This document shows, piece after piece, positions 41,391 through 52,419 of a stretch of 64,000 nucleotides of DNA. How positions within the stretch are numbered: position 1 is the stretch's first letter; every line of letters starts with the position of its first letter. Origin of the DNA: Perkinsus olseni (lineage: Eukaryota; Perkinsozoa; Perkinsida; Perkinsidae); the NCBI GenBank assembly GCA_013115135.1, contig JABANP010000137.1, forward strand, positions 1 through 64,000. Reading direction: 5' to 3'. The position numbers were made by a program, and so were the translations under genes. The notes beneath the pieces are model-generated. The model saw nothing but the letters and a program-made list of their open reading frames with translations. It searched no databases and had not been told where the DNA came from.

Positions 41391-43200
41391 GAGGACTACA
41401 AGCTCGAGTTTCGATGCGATTATGATTATCCAGTAGGTGTATCTGTTTTGATCTAGTCTCGTTCATTTATGATCTAATTATCATCCGACTCTGCGTTTAT
41501 ATACTGTTTTCACTCTGTGTCGATGTACTGTGTTCATGATTATTTGCCACGTCATTACATTCATATGTTGCTTAGATCTGGTTACGTGTCGCGAAGGGAG
41601 TTAGGCGGCATGATGTGATCGTGATTATGTGTCCGTTGTGTGTTTCAATACAATGAATATCAGATGCCGCGTTGCGTTGCGCAGTTGCAAACGTCACAGA
41701 GGCTGAAATTATTATTTCGAGCATTCGAACAAGTTGAATGGCGTCTCAACATGACCAACTTGGCCTACTCACAATACAATAATTCCCTTGACCCTCCCAA
41801 GCATCGACTGTGAACACCCGAACTCAACGGAGCGATGACACAGCGAAGACTGAGCAACAAGATTGAGAACCTACACCCCGCAGAAACTATTGCAGATTCC
41901 CGTACGCACGAATTGGAAAGCACGTGTGCTTGGAGGTACAGTTCGAGCCGGAGTCGTTACCTCACCTTGCTCGTCCCCTGTATTGTGTTCGGCACACAAC
42001 TCTGTCGGTCTCAGCTAGCCGCAAGTGTTAGCCCTTGGCACGACTCTTGTGCGTGGTCTGATCATTAGTTCCAAGCAAGCTGTGACGCTCAGACCAGTTA
42101 CTGTTGCGAAGTGTGCCTCGACACACCCATTTTTTTCTTATTTCTAAGGGGCAGGTTCAGCGTCCGATCCATGGATGTATCTCGGCACAGTGATGTATTT
42201 CGGCATAGTGCCCTGTCGTGCTTGGTCGTCGGTTGTATATGGATATTGCTGTATATCTGCTTAATCGAGCCGCTGAGTCCAGATGATAGCCCAATCCTGT
42301 GGTGTCTTGTGCTCGAGTCGAGGTTTGGCACGCGAAGGCAATGAACTATACTACCATGACATGCATCTAGGTCCTCGTAGTTCCCTGTCCCTAAGTATGG
42401 GAACAACCCCGAAAGAGAGATGCTGGCAATCTTGGTGGCTTTCAATTGATCAAAATTTCGGTAATGGCTGCTATCTCGCTATCACTGAGAGGCGTCTTGC
42501 TTTTGTTCTTCAACGAAGGGCCGCGGCAGACCCGCCGATTCCAAAGACAGGGACTACACGCCCCCACTGTGCCATCAGTTCGTGGCTGAACTACTCCCCC
42601 GTTTGTGGTAAGCACTTCTGATTATAACTCGTTATCATGTTCTCAAGCGATCTGTCAAATGTCTACCCTGAGTGCAATGAGTAGGCAATCCGGATAATCC
42701 AGCAGTACCTAGACGAATGCCCGTTCAGATGAACGCTTTTGCAATTCAGTGACTGTTCAACAAAGCAGCCCTCGCTTGACGAGGTGGCATGCTGATGGAG
42801 AGCTCATCCTGAGCCGATTCCATGACTGGACAATTTCGATGAGTAGTCACCTGAGAGCAACTGCGGACTCGGACGACGATGCTCGGGGGCACGGTGCCCC
42901 GGGCACCGAGTCGCAGCCCAGTCGGAGCGTGAGAGAAAGCATGCATTTTCGAGCTGGGAAATTCCGTAGTATGCGATGTACTGCGCTAGCCCACAGTAGC
43001 GAATATCATCTGCTTGTAAACGTATGGAGCCCTGGCTGCAAGGGAGTAAGCCAGTCTACGAGCGAAGACAACCGCTCTACCACATATGAGCGGGCAGGAA
43101 GGCCTGGGACCAGACCAGTTCTGCCACGGAGCGAGATGAGCTTACTTCTTCGAGCAAGAAATACGAGTGTACCCCGTGCTCGCCCGCCCCTGATATCGAG
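41391..43200. other. Spacer C1-C2 with a family A fragment
   Basis: About 1.8 kb without a whole gene. Bases 42445-42545 match the family A C-terminal module (NGCYLAITERRLAFVLQR...DPPIP), so family A once reached beyond B1 and C1. The rest holds only short frames. Confidence 0.5.
42445..42545 (+). pseudogene. Family A relic, C-terminal module
   Basis: It codes NGCYLAITERRLAFVLQRR, followed by DPP, matching the YLAITENxLVVLAQQ...DPxF end of family A. It stands alone between the two C genes. Confidence 0.6.
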
Positions 43201-43224
43201 CGTTTATAGGTTTTCCGCGAATCC
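43201..43224 (+). promoter_or_regulatory. Promoter-like element of C2
   Basis: CGTTTATAGG then TTTTCCGCGAATCC; it matches the element at 40463 with one inserted base and a few changes. The rest of the two leaders is less similar except around the start codon (TC.ACGATGCG). Confidence 0.5.
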
Positions 43225-43305
43225 CCGATTACGCGGCTCCAATTCGCTTATCAGAGTCAGAGCTCACTCGACTTCTCCCTCCAGTTCTTGCTCGAAATCT
43301 TCACG

Positions 43306-44133
43306 ATGCGCCTCGTCAACCAAGCTTATATCCCTCTAATGATGAGTCTAGCGTACGGTGAGGAAGCTAGACGTATAGAATGGCTAACTGTTCACGACCG
43401 GCGAAACGGTGACCGATACTATATCGAACCCAAAGAAAGGGGCGCTGTGCTGGGTACTGGGCCCGCTACCATGACGGACAACGGCTTCCAATGCATACCA
43501 GCGACCCAGTATGCCAATTACGCCGACGTATTCTCTGTCCGATTTGCGACGATAACTCGTGTCAAGCATGAGACGAGGGAGCAGACGAGACATTCAGCAT
43601 CGTTGATAGCCGACAAGAGACGAGATTGCTTCACCTCCATCGACCCTTATGATCCAGAAGTTGCTGCTGCAGTCAATAAGTTCTGCAAAAGCAACAGCTT
43701 CGACCCCTACTATACTCAACCTAATTACACCGAAATCGAGGACGGCACGTACTATGGTAAAAGAGCAGGCTCAATGGGGCTCCAGTTGGATGTAGAGGAC
43801 GGCAGAGTCGCACGCGTGATCGCGACGCAGCTGAACAATGCAACCGAGACGATGACCAAAATCACCTACTTTGGATTGGAACGTGTGCTTTCGGTGATTG
43901 CCGAGAACCCAAATGTTCCGCTCATGCGTTACGAATTCATTCTCGAACATTCGGAGATCGTGGAATCAGATAAACAATGGGATTCATATTTCCATCCTAC
44001 GTTCGGGAGGCGTAACATAAAAGATTGGGATCGTAAGCATGCGACCGAGGGGCTCCCGCGGCTGTCGAGAATCCAGAATGGCTTCCGAAGCATCGTACGC
44101 AGAGCAACGAACAAGGTGTCCAATCAATACTGA
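43306..44133 (+). CDS. Secreted family C protein C2
   Basis: A 275-residue intronless frame from ATG 43306 (MRLVNQAYIPLMMSLAYG, a weaker signal peptide than in C1). It keeps NGDRYYIEPKERG, NGFQCIPATQYA, RDCFTSIDPYDPEVAAAVNKFC, DGTYYGKRAGSMGLQLDVEDG and ITYFGLERVLSVI, then ends in a basic stretch (FRSIVRRATNKVSNQY). Identity to C1 is clear but moderate, so the pair is older than the A13/A14 duplication. The conserved Cys and the GTYxG...GSM core suggest one folded extracellular domain; the function is unknown. Confidence 0.78.
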   Translation: MRLVNQAYIPLMMSLAYGEEARRIEWLTVHDRRNGDRYYIEPKERGAVLGTGPATMTDNGFQCIPATQYANYADVFSVRFATITRVKHETREQTRHSASLIADKRRDCFTSIDPYDPEVAAAVNKFCKSNSFDPYYTQPNYTEIEDGTYYGKRAGSMGLQLDVEDGRVARVIATQLNNATETMTKITYFGLERVLSVIAENPNVPLMRYEFILEHSEIVESDKQWDSYFHPTFGRRNIKDWDRKHATEGLPRLSRIQNGFRSIVRRATNKVSNQY

Positions 44134-44827
44134 GGTTTACCGGAGAATCACTTTCATCCCGATCACGATGCGAGGATGATTCTTCACGTGCTAATCATGA
44201 TTATTATTTATGATCTTACTATAATTTAACGTTATGTGAATTTACTGTTCATGGTTGCCATGTTGATTTATGTTCTACGTTATTCGATCATTTTTATGCG
44301 TTATGTGAATCGGTTTTGACGGTGATGTAAGCATGGGCTGCCGGATGTGATGTGATAGAGAATATGTGTTCGTAGTGTGTTGTGATGGACCGGGTGCTGC
44401 GTTGATAGTTGAATGCTTCAATCGACTGAGATGGCACCAATCATTCCGACCAATGGAGTCTAAAGTTGTGCAGGTCAGGTGCTCACGCGCGCGGGCATGG
44501 ATAAGAAGATAACAGTCGATCGCACGAGAGCGGCAACTCAGATGGAGGTGGCCAGTCATTGACGTGCTTCCCCGATTTCATGGATCACCCGGCCGTTCCC
44601 CAGCTTCCTCTAAGACAGGGAAAAGGGTGATTTATCGCGAAGTAACCATACCCAAGTGAACATTCTCTGTTATCTATTTTATCCGCCTCTCGACAGGGAA
44701 CTCAACCCCTTGGCGTCAAACACTACAACAGACTGGAGACTACAGCGACGTTTCTAAAGATAACTACTAACACGGAATGGGTATCATGCTGAGCATTTGG
44801 ACAGAAACTACACTGTGGAAGGGGTGT
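44134..44827. other. Intergenic, nothing recognised
   Basis: An AT-rich 3' region of C2, then a convergent gap to the minus-strand gene. No RNA gene or repeat was seen. Confidence 0.45.
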
Positions 44828-47800
44828 TCATTGAGAGGTGCTCGATACTTCCCACGGGAGGTCGGCGGTGCTGGCCTCGCCAATCCATTGAACCTGAATA
44901 TCAAGATCGCTCCGACGCCTCGAATAACGCCGGGTACTTGATGTACCGTACATTCGGTTGTTCATGTGCCTGCTCCGCCGCGACTCTCTTGCGCCTCCAG
45001 GAGCGCCATAGCCGAAAATGGTGCTGGATGATGACGGCGGCATCCATGAACCTAGAACTGATGTAATTGCACGTGGGTAGCCCAAGGCCGTATTCAATGG
45101 CACCTCTCGATCTGTCTCCAGGTCGGCTCGTCAGCCAGCTTCCACGGCTGAGTGGCACGTGCCGACCAGCCGTCTCGGAGCAGGCGGCGCCGAAAGCATC
45201 GCTGAATTCGCCTTGCCGCCCAGCATCTCACCTGCAGGCCGGATACTAAAGGGCGCTGATATCCCCCCACCTCATCCTGTCGTTCGTATAGGGTCCTTTG
45301 TCTCAACACAACCTGCTGCCGATCGGGGGCTCTGAAGGTCGTCCGGTGTCCAGAGAGCAGCACTGAGAGAGTAGTCATTGACTTGACAATCACGGATCTC
45401 TCACCCTTCGAATAAGACCTGCAGCCGAGGGTGTTTGCCGAAGATGTCGTGAGGGCCCTCGATCATCCGCGCCATCTTCGAACACATCATACTGGAGTAC
45501 ACAGGCATTCCGGCGTGGTCGCAGTTAGCTGATAGGATATTGGTGGAGGCCCGTGGGAGACGAAAGCGATCGGAGAACCGATTTTCAGAGGTGGAGGAGG
45601 GGCGACTTTTAGTGCAAGCCTTTGAGCGACAAACTCCAAGTTCATGAGCAGATCGGGATAATTCGGCATCGTCGACCGCAAAGGCGAGGGCCTCAACAAC
45701 CTACCGTTATCTCCGTAGCATAAGCCATCTGTTGCTTTGACTCGTACACTCATCTCCATCACCACCAGATGGCCCTTCGCAGTCAGTCTAGATATACGTG
45801 TCACCACAGAAGAGCACCTGCGGCGGCAACTTCCTCATGGGTCGGAGTGAAAGCCCTACCCAAGGAGCTCTGGGAGCACGTCGGAGTCCTCGAGATACCT
45901 CACCAGAGCTCTGACGTCTCCAAAGGCTTTAATATTGGCTGCCCGGAGGCACACCTCGAAGTTGTGCAAATGGGTCTCTGTAGGGTCCTGCGTTGGTCCT
46001 GTATACACCGAAGCCACTCGCTTCGTGCTGGGAGAATGAGCCGTGGGACTCAAGTACGTGCTTAGTGGGGTAGGAAATGCCTACGATGAACGACAAGGAG
46101 AACGCGCTGTCCGGGGCCACGCATACATGCTGCTCTTCCCAAGCTTTTCTTGCTCTCCGCGCTTTCCACCAGAAAGCCTTCCAAGGTACAACGCTGTCAG
46201 TCTTCGTCCAGGGCCTCTGAGAGCACCAATTGCCTTCAAATCTATGCAATGACGGGACATTTATGCACCTTGGAAGCCGCGAAATCATTAGAATGCTCCG
46301 CCTGATCAGTCATACTGGCCTTCAATCGCCTCCAATACCGCTGAATAACCACGGCAGCAGCGGCCCTGATGGAGCAGCGTTCTTTCCGAGACGGAGACAC
46401 TATGTAGATGGTGTTCCCGAGACCTTACCGCTCTTGATGTGAAGACGATGTCTTCCAAGGGGCCCTTGTGGGGAACTCAGCAATGCGGGCCTGTAATAGG
46501 AGTGCCCCACACCGCGTACCGTTGTCGATTAACCTGTGCTCCAAGCAGAGCGTCTCTGAGAGCCTCCTCGGAAGACTGGACGACAGCCCTGAGGGGCGGG
46601 CACATTCAGAATAATCATCTTAGTCACGGCAGCTACCGTTGGAAGAGCTTGGCATATTGAGGGTAAGCACTGGTGAAAACCTCCGCGTCCTTGTCTTGGA
46701 CAACCCGACAGAGTTTGTACGCCAGAGCTGTTACGTCGAGGGAGACCCCTGGATGCCGGCATTCATTGTATCCTGACCCCAGACAACACTTGCTCTCCAC
46801 GAGCTGCCAACAAGACGGTCTGATGTCTATTTTACGAAGGGAGATAGAACTATTGGTCGTCACGAGGCAGCAGTTACTGCTATAATCGTCATGAATGGCA
46901 CAGCACCTCCATCACAAGTGCCGCTCCTCCCGAGAAGACCGACACTGATTCCAAGTTCAACTCTGTTTAATATCCTCTTCAAGCTGCGCAGCCTCGCGGT
47001 TGCACGGAAGCACCTCGACAGGTAATGGGGGAATGCACTAACTACGTTGTGGTAAACTCTCCTCTACCCCAAGAAGCAGCGAATTGCGCTGGAGTTGCTG
47101 AAATCCCGACAGAGGGCCGCCTCGTCTCCAAAGGCACTGCGAAGGTCTTCCACCGGAATTGATACGTACACGATATGCTGCCCTTCGTCCGCACCTTTGA
47201 GAGATAACTCGCCGCCCGTCTGATTATCCCCAGGGTACGGTTCTTCGTCCCCCCGTCTCGAAGACTTTTGCCGATTCGCTGCGTCGTCCGCGGAAGAGGG
47301 CTGGGGATAAGTATCTTCCATCTCACGGTAGAGACCGCCCTCAGAGTTCTGCTCGTAAGGACCGGCCTTGGTAGTAGTGTGATCAACCCTATGAGACCCA
47401 TACGGAGTCGCGCTATCGGAGATTGTCTTAGACGGTGTGACCTCCACCGAATGGGTTCCTTGCTTCGGTGCTGGATTCACTGTGGTGACCTCAGTCGCTC
47501 CGTCCCGGGCGGCTTTTTCTTTGATCGACTCCTTCACGGAGGCAATATGGTCCTTCCTCACCCCTCCCACCGAAGCCCCTCCCGTCATTAATGCCAATTT
47601 AGACTTCACACTCGCTGGCCAGCCGGTGCTTGGAGGAGGGTAGGCATTCAATGGCGATCTTATCACCCGCTGGGCATCAGTCGCTAGCCCGGCCTCCTCC
47701 GCAACAGAATCAGTCGCGCCTTTCTTGCCCTGGACAATTCTCGGCACTGTCGACGACACCATCTGCGGCGGCCATCCACTGGAACTGCCTCCCCGCCTTC

Positions 47801-49341
47801 CTCTTTGGTGGCGAACGTCCGCGAGGTCCCGTCTCTGCCCATGGTGGCCGCAACGCATGCTTCGGCAGCGTAGTCCTGATTGCTCTAGCCGTCGGGCGGC
47901 TACTTGTCACAGCCACAGCAGGGGCGGGCCGCGCACCCGGGCTCCTCAGTTCTGGTCTCAGGCCTGTATCGTAGTGATATCCTTTAGGCGTTGCTTCCGA
48001 GAGCTCTGCAGATGAGATGAGCTGCCTGCTGTCCCGAGGAGTGGGCGCTGCCTTAGCCTTTGCACCGACCCTAAGGACTGGAGTGATGATCTGTATGGTA
48101 TGGGATCTCCAGCTTACTCCTGCTGTTGCTTCCGGCGCTGGTGCGAATACTGCATTCCCCCTCAGGTGCGTCTGACGTCAGCCGGTGAGTGAGCCCTGGG
48201 CATTGGGGACCAGGCCTCTACTGATAGAAGTGCCCCTCCCTCGTTGAAAAAGGCAGTACACCAGACGACTCGAACTCAAGCCTAGGTCATAAGACGCTGA
48301 TGATACCCGTGAGCAACGCTTCAAGCCCTCCTAGGCATATCCATCCACGAGGCTCGAGGGCGAGGAAAGCACGCCTGGCTACGAATTGAGACCCTCTCGA
48401 GAGGTACCCAACCTTGGGAGCATTCAGGTCTGGAGAGCCTAACACATCTATCCCCTCCGGCAGTCGAACTTCATAGAGGCTTGTCCGGTCGTCAGCGGTC
48501 GTTGCCTCGGATCCGGGAAGAGCCTGCTGTACTGAGGCGGCACTTGGTGGCTGCGCCTGCTCTGGGTAAGTCGACTGTGCTGCAGCGGGAGGGTGCTTCA
48601 ACGAGCGTTTGATGTCAGCCAGGTTCATCGACTTAGCATAGTCGAGTTCTTGCTGGAGAATGACCTGGTCATGAGATCTTGCGGCTATCACTACATGCAG
48701 ATTTCAGAGGTACCAGTCTAGCCTGCAGCTTCCGAACGTATGGATGGTGTGCAATCTTGGAAGCAGCATCTACATCGCCTTCCTTCCAGTCTCCAAAGAG
48801 GAAGTTGAAAAGTCGTGTGAGTTCGGCTTGATACTCGGAGCTACTGCATAGGTCTGGCGAGAAGTACCTGATAGAGATCGTATGAGCTCCTCCAATTACC
48901 ATGCTGCTGACCAGTCCCGCCCTACGCCCGACCAGGTCAGTATGTGAGCGCGTGAGACGTACCACGCTGTGATATCCTCCGTTTGTGTGCGGCGACATCT
49001 AGAGGGGATCGCTACTGTGCATGTAGCTTTGGTCTGGCCCGTATCGGATCTAACATCCGCTACAACTCCCCTCTCCCTACGTGAGGGCCGGTCCGTCTCT
49101 GTGTCTGACACGGGCATAGTGTACGAAGGCGCCTGCCTGACTGACTACGTTGGTCCCTGGCTGGCAGGTCGGCTGTCTGGGTTTGTCTATCACAGACGGC
49201 ATCCTCCGTCATAACGTAACTGTCGATGTGTACTGCTGTTTCTGTTTGCGTGCATGCATCAACCTTGGCTACGGCGGCTGCGTCGTCGGCGGCCAATCTG
49301 GGGACTGCGATGCTGGTTTTGGTCCGGAAGAGACGATTCAT
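44828..49341 (-). CDS. Large multi-exon protein with TQTE motifs and IQ motifs
   Basis: Exons were recognised piecewise, not fully joined. ATG 49341 opens MNRLFRTKTS with CTQTE and RQTQT; a further RRTQTED lies near 49000. Later pieces: 48720-48880 (FSPDLCSSSEYQAELTRLFNF), 48287-48690 (a compact beta-rich stretch, possibly SH3-like, with YEVRLPEGIDVLGSPD), 47064-47860 (Ser/Thr/Pro-rich, probably disordered), 46633-46860, 46545-46590 (SSEEALRDALLGAQ) and 45856-46050. Near the end are two IQ-type calmodulin-binding helices: AARRIQRCFRRRLLRDGW (about 45190-45240) and AAVIIQHHFRLWRSWRRKR (about 44980-45040). The stop is at 44901 or 44828. A scaffold or flagellar/cytoskeletal protein is inferred; no named family is claimed. 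Two adjacent genes cannot be excluded. Confidence 0.55.
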
Positions 49342-49630
49342 CCGACTAATGGGATTTTTAGAACCCTAACCTTTGGACCGAGCTCTTCGAAGGCCTAAAC
49401 TGCAGGATCGGTCGCCCGTAGCGAGGGCACTCACAGCGAGCGTTCCGCTGTGGCTCTGAACGCTTCTACGTCTAATCTGATACACTACGAGGCAGATTAT
49501 GTACTCCCAGTAAAGCGGATCCCTACAATTCGCCTGACGTGTATAGCCTCGAAAATGAGGATGGAGGTTAGAAGTAAGTAAACACAGTATAATCGAATGA
49601 TCAGTCATCTCACCAGGCTCAATTGAAAGC

Positions 49631-51416
49631 TCAACCCGTTAAATGCACCAAGTGCGCTGCTATGAAAAACAATAATGAACAGCTCAGTTGATAGGTGAGG
49701 GGCCTGACGTTGATACCTCTCTGCTGGACCCTGGGACTAAGAACAGAGACCAGCTGAGAGCCACGTTGGGAATACTCCGGAGTCCGCGTACCTTCCCGAC
49801 AGGGACTTGGCGGTTCGACATCCCACAGTCCGATGCCATAGAAGATACGTACCTGATACCGATGCGTAACTCGAGAGTACGACAAGAGCAAACTTACGCT
49901 GGCGATATCCCGAAGCATCTGCAGGCTGGCGGTCACGATGTGGAGCTTAGAACCCGGTATCTCAGTCCAATTGACAGGGACCTGACGCGATACTGTATAG
50001 AGAACGAACAAGGAAGCGCGAGGCGCCTACCTCTACAACGCGGAGCCCCATGAACCGCGCTAGAAGCACGATCTCTATGTCGAAGGCCCACCTGAAGGAG
50101 AGGTAATTAGTAACAGCAGGTGGGGAGTCGGGGCGTGGCATACCGATTGAGGTGAAGACTGCTGAATATATCCCGGGCCGCATCCCTCGTGAAGAGTTTA
50201 AACCCGCATTGAGTGTCTCTGATGGAAGTACCTGGGCGGGGGTGTGGGGTAGAGGAGGACGTAACGAGGGCTTACCAACCATAAGCCATACAATGAAGTG
50301 GAAGCCGGCCATGAGGACCTGAACACCAACAGCAGTATTAACCGTGAAGGAAAGCTCATCCAACACATCAGATGGTGCAGCCGAATGGTATTCATTCTTA
50401 CGTTCCGAATAGGACTCCGCTTCGCTACAGCATCGGTAGCTCTGAGATGATCTCTCGATCCGAAGGTCTGAGGTAGGGACCATCAAAGTCGTATAGGGTT
50501 GCATGCAACACCCACCGCAGCAACGCCGGGATCTTTATTCATAACCTCCTCTAGTCGGTCCAGGTCGTCGATCCTGGTAGCGCCATCAGCATCTACCATC
50601 AAGATGCGACGCCCCCGAGAGCATCTAACCCCATAGCGGACCTGTACGCTGAACAATCACAGGCAGGCCTCTAGGCAACTGCACCTACCGCTGCTCCTTT
50701 CCCCATGTTCCGAGCAAGGCCCACTACTCTCGTGTCGATCTTAGGGAAATCGTTTTCCCGTGCAAGACGAAGGGCCACGGCTTCCGTAGCATCCCGAGAA
50801 CCATCATTCACTATTATTATCTGAACAATTTCACGTCTACCGAACGAACAAACAAGACGAATGAAGGTAGCTAGGGAAGCTTCCGGTAAAAGTAGACGCA
50901 TCGGTCCATCGAGAGCCTCACCTCACAGGTCATAGTAGGGTCCTTATCGAGTCGCCGACGGAGGTACTGAGAGGGGTCAACTGAACTCCAACACCCGCCT
51001 CCAGAACCCCTCTCCTACCGCTATCGTTTCTCTATACATGAGAGGGAGCCTCTCGACTTCATTGTACGCAGGGACAACCTGATAGAGGAGGGGCAGATGG
51101 GTCTGATGAGCCGATCAATGGTGCTACTACCAAGCTCAAGTCCACTGAAGCCTCCGTGTAAATTTCATTGATTGCGCTCTGAGGGCTGGCCCCAGGCCAC
51201 GATATTCGGGCGACCCTGAAACAACGACATTTGGAGGGTTGCTTTCCCGGGAGGTTGGTGAAGGAGTGGTATAGAATACTACGGTGATTGGACGCCTTCG
51301 AGTGCTGCGGCCTCCTTCCTCCATACGAAGTACGGATAGAATATCAGTACTATTGCCGCAACCACGGCTGCTACCAATAGCACCTCTGGCGTCGAGAAGG
51401 CATCTAGTGGTAACAT
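49631..51416 (-). CDS. ALG5: Dolichyl-phosphate beta-glucosyltransferase
   Basis: It transfers glucose from UDP-glucose to dolichyl phosphate on the cytosolic face of the ER, supplying the donor for N-glycan precursor glucosylation. ATG 51416 opens an N-terminal membrane anchor ([20 protein letters not shown]). GT-A family blocks follow in short exons, in order: [70 protein letters not shown]...[44 protein letters not shown] and [20 protein letters not shown]. The metal/UDP motifs DADGAT and RWAFD are intact. The C-terminal exon after LQMLRDI is uncertain; the frame runs to 49631. The gene starts only 99 bp after the prefoldin stop on the same strand. Confidence 0.9.
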
Positions 51417-51514
51417 CCCAAAACAATACTAGGAGACGAGGCGGTAGTAGACGCTATATGGCCACCCATGAACCCAACCCACGGAGTTAACGAAAAGTCG
51501 TTCGTTCACAATGG

Positions 51515-52173
51515 CTAATTGACTGTCGCCTGAGGGCCGCTCTGTCCTTGATGCATAGCAGCGAACTTCTGCTGGAGCTCCTCCAACTAAAGAGGAGACC
51601 ATAGGACGGGTGGCCTGTACCATCCGATTGCCTACCTCATCAGACTTCTTTTGTAGTTTCTCCTCGAGCTCCTTTACCGTGTCATTGGTCTTATCCCTAC
51701 CGACTCACGAAAATGATTGCGGAGCGATTGGAGCTTCACTATTACAAGTCAGAGGTGATGAACTCTAAGCGTTTCTCTACGTTGGAAATGGCTTCCTCCC
51801 TATCCTGCCGTACCTATAGGAAGAATGATGAGACGAGACTGCAGCAGCAGCCCCTCAGTGGCCCCACCATGATTGGGCCGACGAGCTTCCAGATTACACC
51901 ATCATCCTCCAGAACGTCGAATTCCTGAGATCAACTCTTCTAACAAGTTCGCTACGCAGGGGCGGGGCAACCGAGTCCGCCTACCTTTTTCACTTGTTCG
52001 TTTTCGCTCTTCTGCGCTGTGAGTGTGCGCACCTTGCCGTAGAGCTTGTGCAACCCTAACATGGCACCATTGTGCAAAGAATAGACACCCCATCTACTAC
52101 GCTCCTGCACGTCCTGTATCTCCGTCACGGTATCCTGATACTGGTTCTGAAGCGGAGTCGAATGCGACGACAT
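51515..52173 (-). CDS. PFDN6: Prefoldin subunit 6
   Basis: A beta-type subunit of the hexameric prefoldin chaperone, which hands unfolded actin and tubulin to the TRiC/CCT chaperonin in the cytosol. Six exons join in phase from ATG 52173 to TAG 51515 and give 133 residues, the normal size (about 130). There is an N-terminal coiled coil (NQYQDTVTEIQDVQERLHKL, then VRTLTAQKSENEQVKKEF), the beta-hairpin core VWKLVGPIMV-like block (here VIWKLVGPIMVRQDREEAIS) and KRLEFITSDL, then the C-terminal helix KELEEKLQKKSDELEELQQK. Introns are about 40-60 nt with GTAGTA, GTAGGC, GTGGGG and GTAATA donors. All family blocks are in order. Confidence 0.93.
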
Positions 52174-52419
52174 GTAGAAGAGAGAAAACAGAGCAGGACT
52201 TAGACAAGCACTCCTCCAGGCATAGCGCGCGACGCAGCTGCGAGCCCTTCCGGAACCACACTCAAACTCAAGGTCATTCTCGCTGACCACTAGGGACACA
52301 ATTAAAAAATAGTAAAAACTCTAAAACCGCATTATCCGGCTCATGTTGATCAATAATGACTGCGCAATTAGTGCATCGCTCCGCCTATTTTCAACAAAAA
52401 AGTTACTTCGAAACTTATC

